From contig JAAZJF010000123.1 of the NCBI GenBank assembly GCA_012800475.1, positions 1 to 14,792 of the forward strand: 14,792 bases of DNA. Direction: 5' to 3'. The stretch is from Gammaproteobacteria bacterium (GTDB lineage: Bacteria; Pseudomonadota; Gammaproteobacteria; Pseudomonadales; Pseudomonadaceae). Under the pieces are notes generated by a model, which had not been told where the DNA came from, did no database searches, and saw only the letters and a list, made by a program, of their open reading frames with translations. How positions within the stretch are numbered: the first letter of the stretch is position 1; the number at the start of each line of letters is the position of its first letter. Below are positions 6,828-14,792 of this stretch, piece by piece. The translations under genes and the position numbers were made by a program.

Positions 6828-6857
6828 TTGAAACCACTGCTTATTTCACTGTATAAA
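6828..6857 (+). promoter_or_regulatory. Sigma-70 promoter of recN
   Basis: TTGAAA at 6828-6833 and TATAAA at 6852-6857 are separated by 18 bases. The start would fall near 6864, with the ribosome site GGGAG at 6873-6877 and the recN ATG at 6886. The -10 element lies inside the LexA box, so LexA binding should block RNA polymerase. Confidence 0.65.
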
Positions 6858-6864
6858 TGAACAG
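6849..6864 (+). promoter_or_regulatory. LexA box (SOS operator) of recN
   Basis: CTGTATAAATGAACAG has the exact CTGT-N8-ACAG form with an A/T-rich centre, as in gammaproteobacterial SOS boxes. It covers the recN -10 element, the classic place for repression. The box ends 21 bases before the recN start. E. coli recN is strongly SOS-induced and carries more than one box. I see only this one. Confidence 0.88.
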
Positions 6865-6885
6865 CACAAAACGGGAGTTGCAGCT

Positions 6886-8580
6886 ATGTTAGTACATATT
6901 TCAGTACAAAATTACGCCATCGTTGACCACTTAGATCTTGAGTTACACGAAGGTATGAGCGTCATCACTGGGGAAACTGGGGCCGGTAAATCGATTATGC
7001 TCGATGCCTTAAGTCTCACCTTGGGTGCACGTACTGACAGCAGCGTGATTCGCCCCGGTGCCGACAAAGCAGATATTCTCAGCAGCTTTGATATTTCACG
7101 CATTCCTGAAGCGCAACACTGGCTGCAAGAGCGCGATCTTGAGACTAGTACGCAATGTATTTTACGCCGTGTGATCACCCGTGAAGGCCGCTCGCGCGCC
7201 TATATTAACGGCACGCCTTGCCCATTAGCCGATTTAAAAGCACTGGGCGAGCTGTTAATTGATATTCACAGCCAGCACGAACATCAATCGCTCTTAAAAA
7301 CCGATACCCATCGCCGTTTACTGGATGAGTTTGCCGGTGCCACTGAACAGGCTCGTGCGGTACAGAGTATTGCTCAGCGCTGGCGACACACCCAACAGCA
7401 ACTGGCACAACTGAGTGCCAATGAAGAAGAGCAACGCGCCCGCCGCCAACTGCTAACTTACCAACTGGAAGAACTGGATATTTTAGCCGTGCAGGACGGT
7501 GAAGTTGAACAGCTTGAGCAAGAACACAAAAGCCTGAGCAACTCCGAAAGCCTGCTGGATAACTGCCGACAGATTATTGATACCTGCAGTGACAATGACA
7601 GCAGTAATGTTTTAAGTCTGGTGGGTACGTTATTGCAACGCGCTCGCGCGGTCTGTGGTGCGCCTCAAGCCTTTACGCAAGCCACTGAGCTGCTGGCCAG
7701 CGCGCATATTCAAATCGAAGAAGCGGTCAGCGAGTTTAATGATTTTGTCGATAATTTTGATGCGGATCCGCAGCGCCAGCAATGGCTTGAAGAACGCCTC
7801 GATAGCATTTACACCTTAGCACGCAAGCACCGTGTCACTCCTGAGCAACTGCATGCTTTACAAGCACAACTGCAAGGCGAACTTGAGTCACTGGATGCCG
7901 ATGACGCCAGCCTTGAGCATTTAGAGCAGGCCGCAGCGTTATTGGTCACGGAGTTCAACCAAAAGGCGCAAAGCTTAAGTACATTACGCAGCAAAGCGGC
8001 TAAGAAACTTGCCAGCGCCGTGATGCAACAACTGCATATGCTGGGCATGCCCGATGGCGAATTCAGTGTGGTATTGCAGCCTACAGAATCAAATAAGCCG
8101 ACAGCTTTTGGCCTAGAGCATATTGAGTTTTTAGTCAGCGCCAACCCAGGCCAGCCTTTACGAGCTTTAGCTAAAGTCGCTTCCGGCGGTGAACTGTCAC
8201 GTATCAGCTTGGCGATTCAAGTGATTACTGCACAAACTTCACGCGTTCCGACGTTGGTCTTTGATGAGGTGGATGTGGGTATTGGTGGTCCAACCGCTGA
8301 AATTGTCGGCCAACTCTTACGTCAGTTGGGCGAAAATGGGCAAGTGTTAACCGTCACTCACTTACCGCAAGTGGCCGCGCAAGGTCATCAGCATTTATAT
8401 GTGCATAAAGAGCGCAAACAAAAATCCACGCATACAGCGGTCAAAGTACTCAGCCACGAGCAACGTGTTGAAGAAGTCGCCCGTATGCTGGGCGGTATTG
8501 ATCTGACCGAAGAATCACTGCAGCACGCGCGTAAAATTCTTGCGGATGCTCAGCCCCAACCCACAGCGCAACGCGCTTAA
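6886..8580 (+). CDS. recN: DNA repair protein RecN
   Basis: SMC-like ATPase that acts early in RecA-dependent repair of double-strand breaks, helping to keep broken ends and sister chromosomes together. It has 564 residues, near the family's usual 550-560. The N-terminal half holds Walker A GETGAGKS (29-36). A long central region of about 150-380, rich in Gln, Glu and Leu, fits the RecN coiled coils. The C-terminal half holds the ABC signature ASGGELSR (432-439), Walker B LVFDEVDVGIGG (from 457, with Asp460 and Glu461) and the THLPQVAAQ switch region. GGGAG lies eight bases before the ATG. It is the only plus-strand gene here, is controlled by a LexA box and ends at its own intrinsic terminator. 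It stands divergent to grpE and convergent with yhdP. Confidence 0.97.
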   Translation: MLVHISVQNYAIVDHLDLELHEGMSVITGETGAGKSIMLDALSLTLGARTDSSVIRPGADKADILSSFDISRIPEAQHWLQERDLETSTQCILRRVITREGRSRAYINGTPCPLADLKALGELLIDIHSQHEHQSLLKTDTHRRLLDEFAGATEQARAVQSIAQRWRHTQQQLAQLSANEEEQRARRQLLTYQLEELDILAVQDGEVEQLEQEHKSLSNSESLLDNCRQIIDTCSDNDSSNVLSLVGTLLQRARAVCGAPQAFTQATELLASAHIQIEEAVSEFNDFVDNFDADPQRQQWLEERLDSIYTLARKHRVTPEQLHALQAQLQGELESLDADDASLEHLEQAAALLVTEFNQKAQSLSTLRSKAAKKLASAVMQQLHMLGMPDGEFSVVLQPTESNKPTAFGLEHIEFLVSANPGQPLRALAKVASGGELSRISLAIQVITAQTSRVPTLVFDEVDVGIGGPTAEIVGQLLRQLGENGQVLTVTHLPQVAAQGHQHLYVHKERKQKSTHTAVKVLSHEQRVEEVARMLGGIDLTEESLQHARKILADAQPQPTAQRA

Positions 8581-8598
8581 TTCTCTGAGCAGTGCAAC

Positions 8599-8624
8599 AG
8601 CCCAGTTACGAACTGGGCTTTTTA
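8599..8624 (+). terminator. Intrinsic terminator of recN
   Basis: A nine-pair perfect stem (AGCCCAGTT / AACTGGGCT) around the loop ACG is followed by TTTT on the plus strand, starting 18 bases after the recN stop. The minus orientation has no T-run, so it acts in one direction only. It overlaps the stop codon and last codons of the convergent yhdP gene. Confidence 0.9.
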
Positions 8625-11600
8625 ATCAAGGAAATATCTGGATGCTGCCAATCACCGGAAATATGGTAAGTCACACTGGCAAAGCGCGAAAGACGATCAC
8701 CAATTAAACGATCCACTAAAAACAAGGCTCCACCCACTGCAGGGGCTCCAATTGCAATGGCCGCTAAGGGTAAATTGTTGGTTAGGGGTAAAGTGACTAA
8801 CAGCGTTGCTTTGACCTGATCGCTGAGCAAATTAAGCTGACCTTGCAATTCAAAGTTACTCGATGGGCCTTCTAAAATTAGAGGTGTCTGCGTGCGGTAT
8901 ACGCCCTGCTCAATTTGCACTTGCCCCTTGATGCGATCGTAAGCTAGACCTTTACCAAACAAATCAGAAAAATCTAAACGTAAACGCCGCCCGATCGAGT
9001 CAAAGTTGAGCAAGCCAAACACCCGCAACGCCTGAACACTGCCATCGACACTGGTCATTTGACCTTTACGAAACTGCACCTGTGCAGCACCGCTCAAGGT
9101 ATCGAGATTAAAAGCCGCAGGCGATCCTGGCCAGCGCAGATCTGCATCTACTCGAAAATTTTGACTGCTGATACTCGGCGCGAACTTCCAAGCTTTTAAA
9201 ACGTCGGCCATATTTTCGCCACTGAGTCGGCCTTTATACCAACTGCGCAGCCGGCCGTTTTCACGCTGCCAGCCCAACTGCCCTTCAACATTTAACCCTT
9301 TAAGCGAGATATTCAGCTGATCAAAAAGCACACCATAGGCTTGCGGGCGTGCATGCAGTGCCAGCGCACCTAAATGCGTGTCGCCCATAAACACTGAGTC
9401 CACCTGGATATTGAGCGCAGGAATACTGTGCGGATCAAAATCAGCCAAGGCATCCTGCGCTGTCTCTTGAGTTTTATGGGCTGCAGGCAAGCGTAGATGA
9501 GCCAGTTTAAGCTGCAGCGGCTGCCCTGCTCCTAGATCGCTAATGCGTCCTTTAAGCTGCTGACTCTCCAACTCCAACTGCCAGCCTTGGCGTTGTGGGC
9601 GCATATCAACTTTAAGATTGGCAATGTCCAGTCCAAAACCTTGCATGCGACGAATATCCAGCTTTGCACTGTGCAAAAACTGCATACCTTCTTGCTCAGG
9701 CACAGTGTAACGCTGTAGCAGCGCTTGCCAACGCTCAAGGTCGAGCTGATGCAAGCGTCCAACCACGCGCAAACCTTTCTGCGTGGGTAAGCGCGCCAGC
9801 CCCCCACCCAAACGCAATTGGCCGCGACCCGCCAAAATATCATCTGGCGCAGCGGCTAAACTGAGGCTCACTTGATCAGCATAATCCAACCAATAACGGC
9901 GCTCTTGACCCGCTAATGTCATGCGCCAATCGGCATAGCTCTCTTGGCTGGCTGTTTTACCAAAAGGCGCGGGTAAATCAATCGCCACACCCAGCAAGCT
10001 GGAATCAACCCGAAGCTGACTGTCATCATCTTCTAACAGCAAGCGCAAACGATAAGGCAAGGTGCCCGATACCGGCAATGCTTGACTGATATTGGCCCAC
10101 TGATTGAGCTTATCCAACGGCATTAAGCCGCGCACATCAATATGCGTGCGCAACTGACCCGCACGCCCTTGCGCCTCAATGTCACCGGTAAAGGCTTGCC
10201 CTAAAAACTGCCCTGTTACTTTTTTAGCGCTGAGCCCGCGCTGATTATCAAAGACAAAAGTCCCAGTTAAGCGCCGTAACTCTAAGTTCATATCGGGCAT
10301 ATCCAACTCTACGCCCTGCGCATTTAAAGCGACTTTAATCTGTACCGCAGGCTTGGCCTTCAAGGGCACGACTAAATCTAAAGTAACGGGCAAACGACCC
10401 TTACCGCGCCACTGCGCAAACTCTAAAGTATCGTGAGCTAGGGGCGTTTTTTGTAAGAAATACAAACCATCGTTCATACTGCTTTGCAACTCAGCATGCA
10501 GCTGCAACACTGGCGTGCTGCCGGGCGCGCCATACATCACTTCAGCATAGGCGCTGGTGACCGGAGAGTTTAAAATTTGACCTTGATCCACACTGATGCG
10601 CACACCACTGTCTTCAATCAACACTTCAGCACGTGCTTGAGTCAATGCCGGCCAACCCGGTTGATACTCCAACTGTGCATCCTCAACAGCAAAATACAAA
10701 CTCAGCGAACGGGCCGCAGGTGGCGCGCCAGCATTTAATGAGCCTTGGTACTGAAAGTAGCCTTGCTCAATATGCCCTGCTTGAATCGCTGTGCCGAGCC
10801 AGTGCTCTAAGTCCTGACCAAAATCTGGGACCAAGCTCGGTAAATACTTCGAGGTAAAGCGTGCGTCGCCCTCACGCAAACCCACGCGCAGATCCATATA
10901 ATCTTCTTCGGCGGGATCATTGAGCAAACGAATTAAAAAATCGCCAGCAATATCACCTTCTTCACCCTTAACCTTGAGATAAGGGCTGCGCAGGGTAAAA
11001 CCTTCATCATCAAAAGCCCACAACAGTTGCGCATGCGCCTGCTTATACAACCAAGGCTGAGCAAATAAGTTCGCTAAATGCAGACTAAAACCTGTTTCAC
11101 TGGCTAAGCGCAGCTCACCCTGCAGCAAATCTCCGCTGATATAGCCGCTGATTCCGCTGGACGCTGGCACATCATGCCAAGCTGAAAACTCCACCGCCTC
11201 AACATTACTGGCAAAACGCAAGCGCTGCGCCAATGGCGCCTCAGGTTGCCATTGCACCTGTAGATTCTGCAGCGTACCGCGCGGTTGCATGCTCTGTAAT
11301 ACATCAGCAGCGACTTCAGGTAATGGCATCACACGCTCCAGCACATGATGCACATCAGCGATGTTTAATTGGGCTAAATCCAACTGCCATACACCACCGT
11401 CATCAGGCTGATAACGGCCGCTCAAACGCATATCGCGTGCGGGTAAATCATCCAACTGCACATCAAGGTGCTCAAACCACAACTGCTGCCCACTCGCATC
11501 ACGCCGATAGGCTGCTAGAGCATTCTGAGTTGCGATACGCACTGGCTGCGCCGTAGCTCTGCGTCCTGCTAAGGCGAGGCTGTGCAAGCGCAGCACAGCG

Positions 11601-12412
11601 CTATCGATTTGCCCTTGCGCGGCTTCCAGCCATAATTCGCCACCGGCTTGCAACTGACTCAACTGCCAATCAGGCACAAGATGAGGCGGTAGCCACTGCA
11701 CTAAATCTGTACGCGGTGTTTTTAGGTACACCGATAATGCACTTTTGCGCCAATCGCCTTGAATCAAACGCCCTTGTGCACTGAACTCCAAAGCCTCACC
11801 GTCAGGCAACAACGCACTGACATCCAAACGTTGCTGTGCGCCTTGCTGACTTAAGGTTAAGCCCGCATAGGTTAAAGCTAAAGGATCTTGCCCTGCAGCC
11901 TGCACAATCACCCGGCTGTCTAATACCCTAACTCGCCCTACATCCTGCAACTTAGCAAGCAGATCATTGAGTTCAAACACCGCCTGCTCGGGGTTGCGCA
12001 GCACCACACCTTGCAACGCCCACTGCCCCTGTTCATCTTGCTGAACCTGCAGATGCAAGCCGGTCAAGGTCACGCTATGCAAACGTAATTCGCCGGCTAA
12101 GATACTGGCCAGCACATCCGGCTGCAGCTGTAAGGATTCGATTTGCAGGGCATCATCACCTTCGCCAAAGGTGACGTGACGGGCAGTCAGCAAGGGCGAA
12201 AAACCGCGCCAACCCCCTTCCAACTCTTCAAGATAAATCGCTTGCTCAAAACGCTCTTGTAACTGCTGCTCAAGCTCGCTGCGATATTGCTCAACCACAG
12301 GCATCAACTGCCGGCCAAGACTGACATACACAGCCGCCAGTATCAGCACCACCGCTAATGACCACAACGCCCAGCGCACCAGACGATTGATCACAGTCAG
12401 TCCAGCGCTCAA
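8606..12412 (-). CDS. yhdP: AsmA-like envelope protein YhdP
   Basis: Very large AsmA-like protein of the YhdP family (TIGR02099 type, DUF3971/AsmA C-terminal regions). In E. coli, YhdP is anchored in the inner membrane, spans the periplasm and is involved in moving phospholipids to the outer membrane, redundantly with TamB and YdbH. The 1268 residues match the family (about 1270). One N-terminal membrane segment (about 13-32) is followed by a long periplasmic body rich in alternating hydrophobic strands, expected to form a groove. Near the C-terminus is a hydrophobic stretch with LPLAAIAIGAPAVGGALFLVDRL, then the ISGDWQHPDI motif. The start at 12412 is TTG with only a weak AGG upstream. A GTG six codons later (12394, TGGA upstream) is equally possible. 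It follows rng by 25 bases, so it is probably co-transcribed. The last five codons lie inside the recN terminator stem. Confidence 0.93.
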   Translation of the reverse strand: MSAGLTVINRLVRWALWSLAVVLILAAVYVSLGRQLMPVVEQYRSELEQQLQERFEQAIYLEELEGGWRGFSPLLTARHVTFGEGDDALQIESLQLQPDVLASILAGELRLHSVTLTGLHLQVQQDEQGQWALQGVVLRNPEQAVFELNDLLAKLQDVGRVRVLDSRVIVQAAGQDPLALTYAGLTLSQQGAQQRLDVSALLPDGEALEFSAQGRLIQGDWRKSALSVYLKTPRTDLVQWLPPHLVPDWQLSQLQAGGELWLEAAQGQIDSAVLRLHSLALAGRRATAQPVRIATQNALAAYRRDASGQQLWFEHLDVQLDDLPARDMRLSGRYQPDDGGVWQLDLAQLNIADVHHVLERVMPLPEVAADVLQSMQPRGTLQNLQVQWQPEAPLAQRLRFASNVEAVEFSAWHDVPASSGISGYISGDLLQGELRLASETGFSLHLANLFAQPWLYKQAHAQLLWAFDDEGFTLRSPYLKVKGEEGDIAGDFLIRLLNDPAEEDYMDLRVGLREGDARFTSKYLPSLVPDFGQDLEHWLGTAIQAGHIEQGYFQYQGSLNAGAPPAARSLSLYFAVEDAQLEYQPGWPALTQARAEVLIEDSGVRISVDQGQILNSPVTSAYAEVMYGAPGSTPVLQLHAELQSSMNDGLYFLQKTPLAHDTLEFAQWRGKGRLPVTLDLVVPLKAKPAVQIKVALNAQGVELDMPDMNLELRRLTGTFVFDNQRGLSAKKVTGQFLGQAFTGDIEAQGRAGQLRTHIDVRGLMPLDKLNQWANISQALPVSGTLPYRLRLLLEDDDSQLRVDSSLLGVAIDLPAPFGKTASQESYADWRMTLAGQERRYWLDYADQVSLSLAAAPDDILAGRGQLRLGGGLARLPTQKGLRVVGRLHQLDLERWQALLQRYTVPEQEGMQFLHSAKLDIRRMQGFGLDIANLKVDMRPQRQGWQLELESQQLKGRISDLGAGQPLQLKLAHLRLPAAHKTQETAQDALADFDPHSIPALNIQVDSVFMGDTHLGALALHARPQAYGVLFDQLNISLKGLNVEGQLGWQRENGRLRSWYKGRLSGENMADVLKAWKFAPSISSQNFRVDADLRWPGSPAAFNLDTLSGAAQVQFRKGQMTSVDGSVQALRVFGLLNFDSIGRRLRLDFSDLFGKGLAYDRIKGQVQIEQGVYRTQTPLILEGPSSNFELQGQLNLLSDQVKATLLVTLPLTNNLPLAAIAIGAPAVGGALFLVDRLIGDRLSRFASVTYHISGDWQHPDISLIKKPSS

Positions 12413-12437
12413 CTTAAGCGCCTAAGCAAGACAAGCA

Positions 12438-13895
12438 TCAGAGCAAGACAACATCATACTGCTCCTGAGAGTACATACTCTCGACCTGAAAACGAATTGG
12501 ATGGCCAATAAAGGACTCCAAATCAGCCACATTGCCCGACTCTTCATCGAGCAAGCGATCCACCACACTTTGGCTGGCGAGCACCATATAACCATCGGCT
12601 TGAAAGGCGCGCGCCTCACGAATGATCTCTCGAAAGATCTCATAACAAATCGTTTCTGCAGTACGCACTTGCCCACGGCCTTGGCAGATCGCACACGTCT
12701 CACACAACACCTGGATTAAGCTTTCGCGGGTGCGCTTGCGCGTCATTTGCACTAAGCCTAACTCGGTGATGCCAATAATATTGGTTTTGGCATAATCACG
12801 CTCTAGCTGTCGCTCAAGCGTGCGCAACACTTGGCGGCGATGTTCCTCATCTTCCATATCAATAAAATCAATGATGATAATCCCGCCCACGTTGCGCAAA
12901 CGCAGCTGACGAGCAATGGTCAATGCCGCTTCCAAGTTGGTTTTAAAGACAGTTTCTTCCAGGTTACGGTGCCCAACAAAAGCCCCCGTATTCACATCAA
13001 TGGTGGTCATCGCCTCAGTGGGGTCAATCACGAGGTGGCCGCCAGATTTTAACGGCACCTTACGCTCAAGCGCCTTTAAGATTTCATCTTCAATGCCATA
13101 TAAATCAAACAGCGGGCGTTCACCAGGATAATGCTCAATACGATCGGCAATCTCCGGCATCAACTCGCCGACAAATTGCTGCGCTTTTTGCAGCATTTCA
13201 CGGGAATCAATCCGCACTTTTTCAGTGTGCTCGGCAGCTAAATCACGCAAAGTGCGCAAGGGTAGCGACAACTCTTCATAAATCATGGTGGGCGCACCGC
13301 AGGTTTTCATCTGCTCACGCACCTGTTCCCACAATCGATGTAAATAACGGATATCCACCATAATGGCTTCACGCGCCGCGCCTTCAGTGGCGGTGCGAAT
13401 AATAAAGCCGCCCTGATCTTCAAGGCCTTCGCTGGTTAGGCACTCGGTGACCGCTTGCTTTAAACGCTCACGCTCGGTTTCTCCCTCAATTTTGAGCGAT
13501 ACACCAATATGACTGCTACTGGGCATATACACCAAATAGCGCGATGGGATCGATAAATTAGTGGTCAGGCGTGCGCCTTTACTGCCGATGGGGTCTTTAG
13601 TGACCTGCACCACCAAGGCTTGACCTTCATGCACTAAACCGCTGATGCCTTCACCGCTCACAGCTTCACGCCCGGTGATGTCAGCGGCATGAATAAAGGC
13701 TGCGCGGGATAAACCAATATCGACAAATGCTGCTTGCATGCCAGGCAGCACGCGCACTATTTTGCCTTTATAAATATTGCCGACAATCCCTCGACGCTGA
13801 GTTCGTTCAACATGTACTTCTTGTAAGACACCATTTTCAACCACCGCAACCCGGGATTCCATTGGCGTTATATTTATTAAAATTTCTTCACTCAT
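12438..13895 (-). CDS. rng: Ribonuclease G
   Basis: Single-strand endoribonuclease of the RNase E/G family. It matures the 5' end of 16S rRNA and helps mRNA turnover in the cytoplasm. The 485 residues equal the usual RNase G length and lack the long C-terminal scaffold of RNase E. The S1 RNA-binding domain covers about 36-125 and contains GMQAAFVDIGLSRAAFIH. The DNase-I-like catalytic part shows TTIDVNTGAFVG with Asp300 and IIIIDFIDM with Asp343, the two magnesium ligands. The zinc-link CxxC is at Cys401 and Cys404 (CAICQGRG). The ATG start yields the standard MSEEILINITPMESRVA N-terminus, with only a modest GAGAG ribosome site. It precedes yhdP. A 192-base gap separates it from mreD, where maf sits in P. 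aeruginosa as I recall. Confidence 0.97.
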   Translation of the reverse strand: MSEEILINITPMESRVAVVENGVLQEVHVERTQRRGIVGNIYKGKIVRVLPGMQAAFVDIGLSRAAFIHAADITGREAVSGEGISGLVHEGQALVVQVTKDPIGSKGARLTTNLSIPSRYLVYMPSSSHIGVSLKIEGETERERLKQAVTECLTSEGLEDQGGFIIRTATEGAAREAIMVDIRYLHRLWEQVREQMKTCGAPTMIYEELSLPLRTLRDLAAEHTEKVRIDSREMLQKAQQFVGELMPEIADRIEHYPGERPLFDLYGIEDEILKALERKVPLKSGGHLVIDPTEAMTTIDVNTGAFVGHRNLEETVFKTNLEAALTIARQLRLRNVGGIIIIDFIDMEDEEHRRQVLRTLERQLERDYAKTNIIGITELGLVQMTRKRTRESLIQVLCETCAICQGRGQVRTAETICYEIFREIIREARAFQADGYMVLASQSVVDRLLDEESGNVADLESFIGHPIRFQVESMYSQEQYDVVLL

Positions 13896-14087
13896 GGCGC
13901 TCTCAGTCTAAAGCATAAAGGGGCACGACCTATGTAACGCAATACTACAGGGCGCAGGCTGTGCAACACACCCAACAGCGCGCATACAGACCAACATACA
14001 TCGTTATGTTAAATACAGCTAACATCGCCCCATCCAGCACAGCTGCCGCTGTAACACGCAAACGAGATCAGCAATGCTAATAGCGCT
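13896..14087. other. Gene-free gap between mreD and rng
   Basis: This 192-base stretch contains no plausible gene on either strand. The minus-strand frames are soon closed by stops, and none shows the ASxSPRR start of Maf proteins. Short inverted repeats are present (ACAGC / GCTGT around 14038-14051, AACATA / TATGTT near 13993-14010), but neither has a T-run. No convincing promoter for rng was found, although one is likely to be here or further upstream. Confidence 0.6.
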
Positions 14088-14576
14088 TTAATTCACACCG
14101 CGCAGACGCCGCACATTATTGAGCAACAAAAACAGCCAAGGCCACAGCACACTACTGACCAACACCGACACCGCATAATAACTCAGCTCTGGACGCATAC
14201 CCGCCAGAGTACTCAGCCACAACAGCACCAGCTGCGAGATACCGTAAACAATCAACAGCGCACAGGACTGCTGCCACAGCGGAAAAAGTTTCAACCGCTG
14301 TTGCAAGGTTAAGATCAGATACACCACCAACATTAAAGTTAAGGCATGTTGACCAAACAGCGTTCCGTATAAAACATCTTGCGCCATACCTAAACCCCAA
14401 GCAGTGAGCAACCCGACGCGATGCGGGTAATTCATCGCCCAAAAAGTCAGCACCAACGCCAACCAGAGCGGACGCCCCGCCTCTAAGTGCTCAGGCATAG
14501 GCGCAACAGAGAGTAACAAAGCAATAATTAAAGTCAGCCACATCAGCAGCGTTGTTTTACTCAAAGATGCACTCAT
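14088..14576 (-). CDS. mreD: Rod shape-determining protein MreD
   Basis: Inner-membrane protein of the elongasome, which works with MreB, MreC, RodA and PBP2 to build the lateral cell wall in rod-shaped cells. It has 162 residues, normal for MreD. Four to five hydrophobic helices lie at about 8-26, 37-50, 55-72, 79-92, 104-125 and 133-153, some of which may pair as short helices. The motif GLGMAQDVLYGTLFGQ (about 61-76) is the family's conserved core. The sequence closely resembles P. aeruginosa MreD from memory (LLSVAPMPE, GRPLWLALVL). ATG follows the mreC TAA stop directly, and its ribosome site GGAGG lies within the last mreC codons, so translation is coupled to mreC. Confidence 0.95.
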   Translation of the reverse strand: MSASLSKTTLLMWLTLIIALLLSVAPMPEHLEAGRPLWLALVLTFWAMNYPHRVGLLTAWGLGMAQDVLYGTLFGQHALTLMLVVYLILTLQQRLKLFPLWQQSCALLIVYGISQLVLLWLSTLAGMRPELSYYAVSVLVSSVLWPWLFLLLNNVRRLRGVN

Positions 14577-14792
14577 TTATTGCGCCTCCACTGCGGTACT
14601 TTGTGTGGCTTTGAGTAGTTGTTTGGCATCTTCCAAGGCATTTTGCACTTCGTCATCCAGCGCTTGTGTCGAACCTTTGCTATCACTGAACACCAATAAC
14701 AAATAACGACTGCGGTTTAAGTTGGCCGCCGGTAAAGCTTTAATACGCGCAAAAGGCTGACCGGTATTGCGCTGCACTTCATCGACCACAGC
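14577..14792 (-). CDS. mreC: Rod shape-determining protein MreC (C-terminal end only)
   Basis: The last 71 residues of MreC, the periplasmic scaffold protein that links MreB to the wall synthases. The 5' part is outside the window. The reading frame is open to the window edge, so the GTG near 14789 is not a start. The visible piece contains the end of the beta domain (ARIKALPAANLNRSRYLLLVF) and a Gln/Glu/Ala-rich tail ending in AVEAQ. Identification rests on this motif and on position directly before mreD (stop and start codons touch). Confidence 0.88.
   Translation of the reverse strand, partial: AVVDEVQRNTGQPFARIKALPAANLNRSRYLLLVFSDSKGSTQALDDEVQNALEDAKQLLKATQSTAVEAQ

Noticed and set aside
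10633..10857. Plus-strand frames opposite yhdP (also 11233-11556)
   Set aside because: They are shadows of the long yhdP frame without ribosome sites or recognisable domains.
13896..14087. Maf pseudogene remnant
   Set aside because: Frames in both directions are short and none resembles a Maf motif, so I call only a gap.
14577..14789. 70-residue protein starting at GTG 14789
   Set aside because: The frame is open to the window edge and the sequence is the C-terminus of MreC, so this is a truncated gene, not a small one.

Overview
The window is a stretch of bacterial chromosome with ordinary protein coding density and roughly balanced base composition. Every gene is housekeeping or stress-related. 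The best guess for the organism is a gammaproteobacterium of the Pseudomonas group. CarA, DapB, GrpE, RecN, RNase G and MreD all read like the Pseudomonas versions, and a LysE/LeuE-family exporter gene directly follows carA, as in the carA-orf-carB arrangement I recall from P. aeruginosa. This assignment is by memory of sequences and gene order, not by a search.

Layout, read on the minus strand from right to left. At the far right, the 3' end of mreC runs straight into mreD (cell-shape genes). After a 192 bp gene-free gap come rng (RNase G) and yhdP, a 1268-residue AsmA-like envelope protein. In the middle, recN is the only plus-strand gene and converges on yhdP. Its intrinsic terminator overlaps the last codons of yhdP. 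Left of recN, a 252 bp divergent control region separates it from the minus-strand series grpE, dnaK, dnaJ, dapB, carA and a leuE-like exporter cut by the window edge.

The clearest regulatory signals are in and near the chaperone genes. grpE has a near-perfect sigma-32 heat-shock promoter. dnaK has a second one, whose -35 element overlaps the grpE stop codon. recN has a perfect CTGT-N8-ACAG LexA box on top of a sigma-70 promoter, so heat-shock and SOS outputs leave the same intergenic region in opposite directions. A strong hairpin lies between dnaK and dnaJ. A terminator-like hairpin with a T-run lies between dapB and carA and could be an attenuator of the carbamoyl-phosphate synthetase operon. 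carA most likely starts at a TTG codon.

Two gene-order features differ from the P. aeruginosa layout I remember. No maf gene lies between mreD and rng. yhdP is next to recN, although in P. aeruginosa these belong to two distant clusters. I found no mobile element, CRISPR array, RNA gene or unknown multi-gene system. The interest here lies in regulation and gene order.
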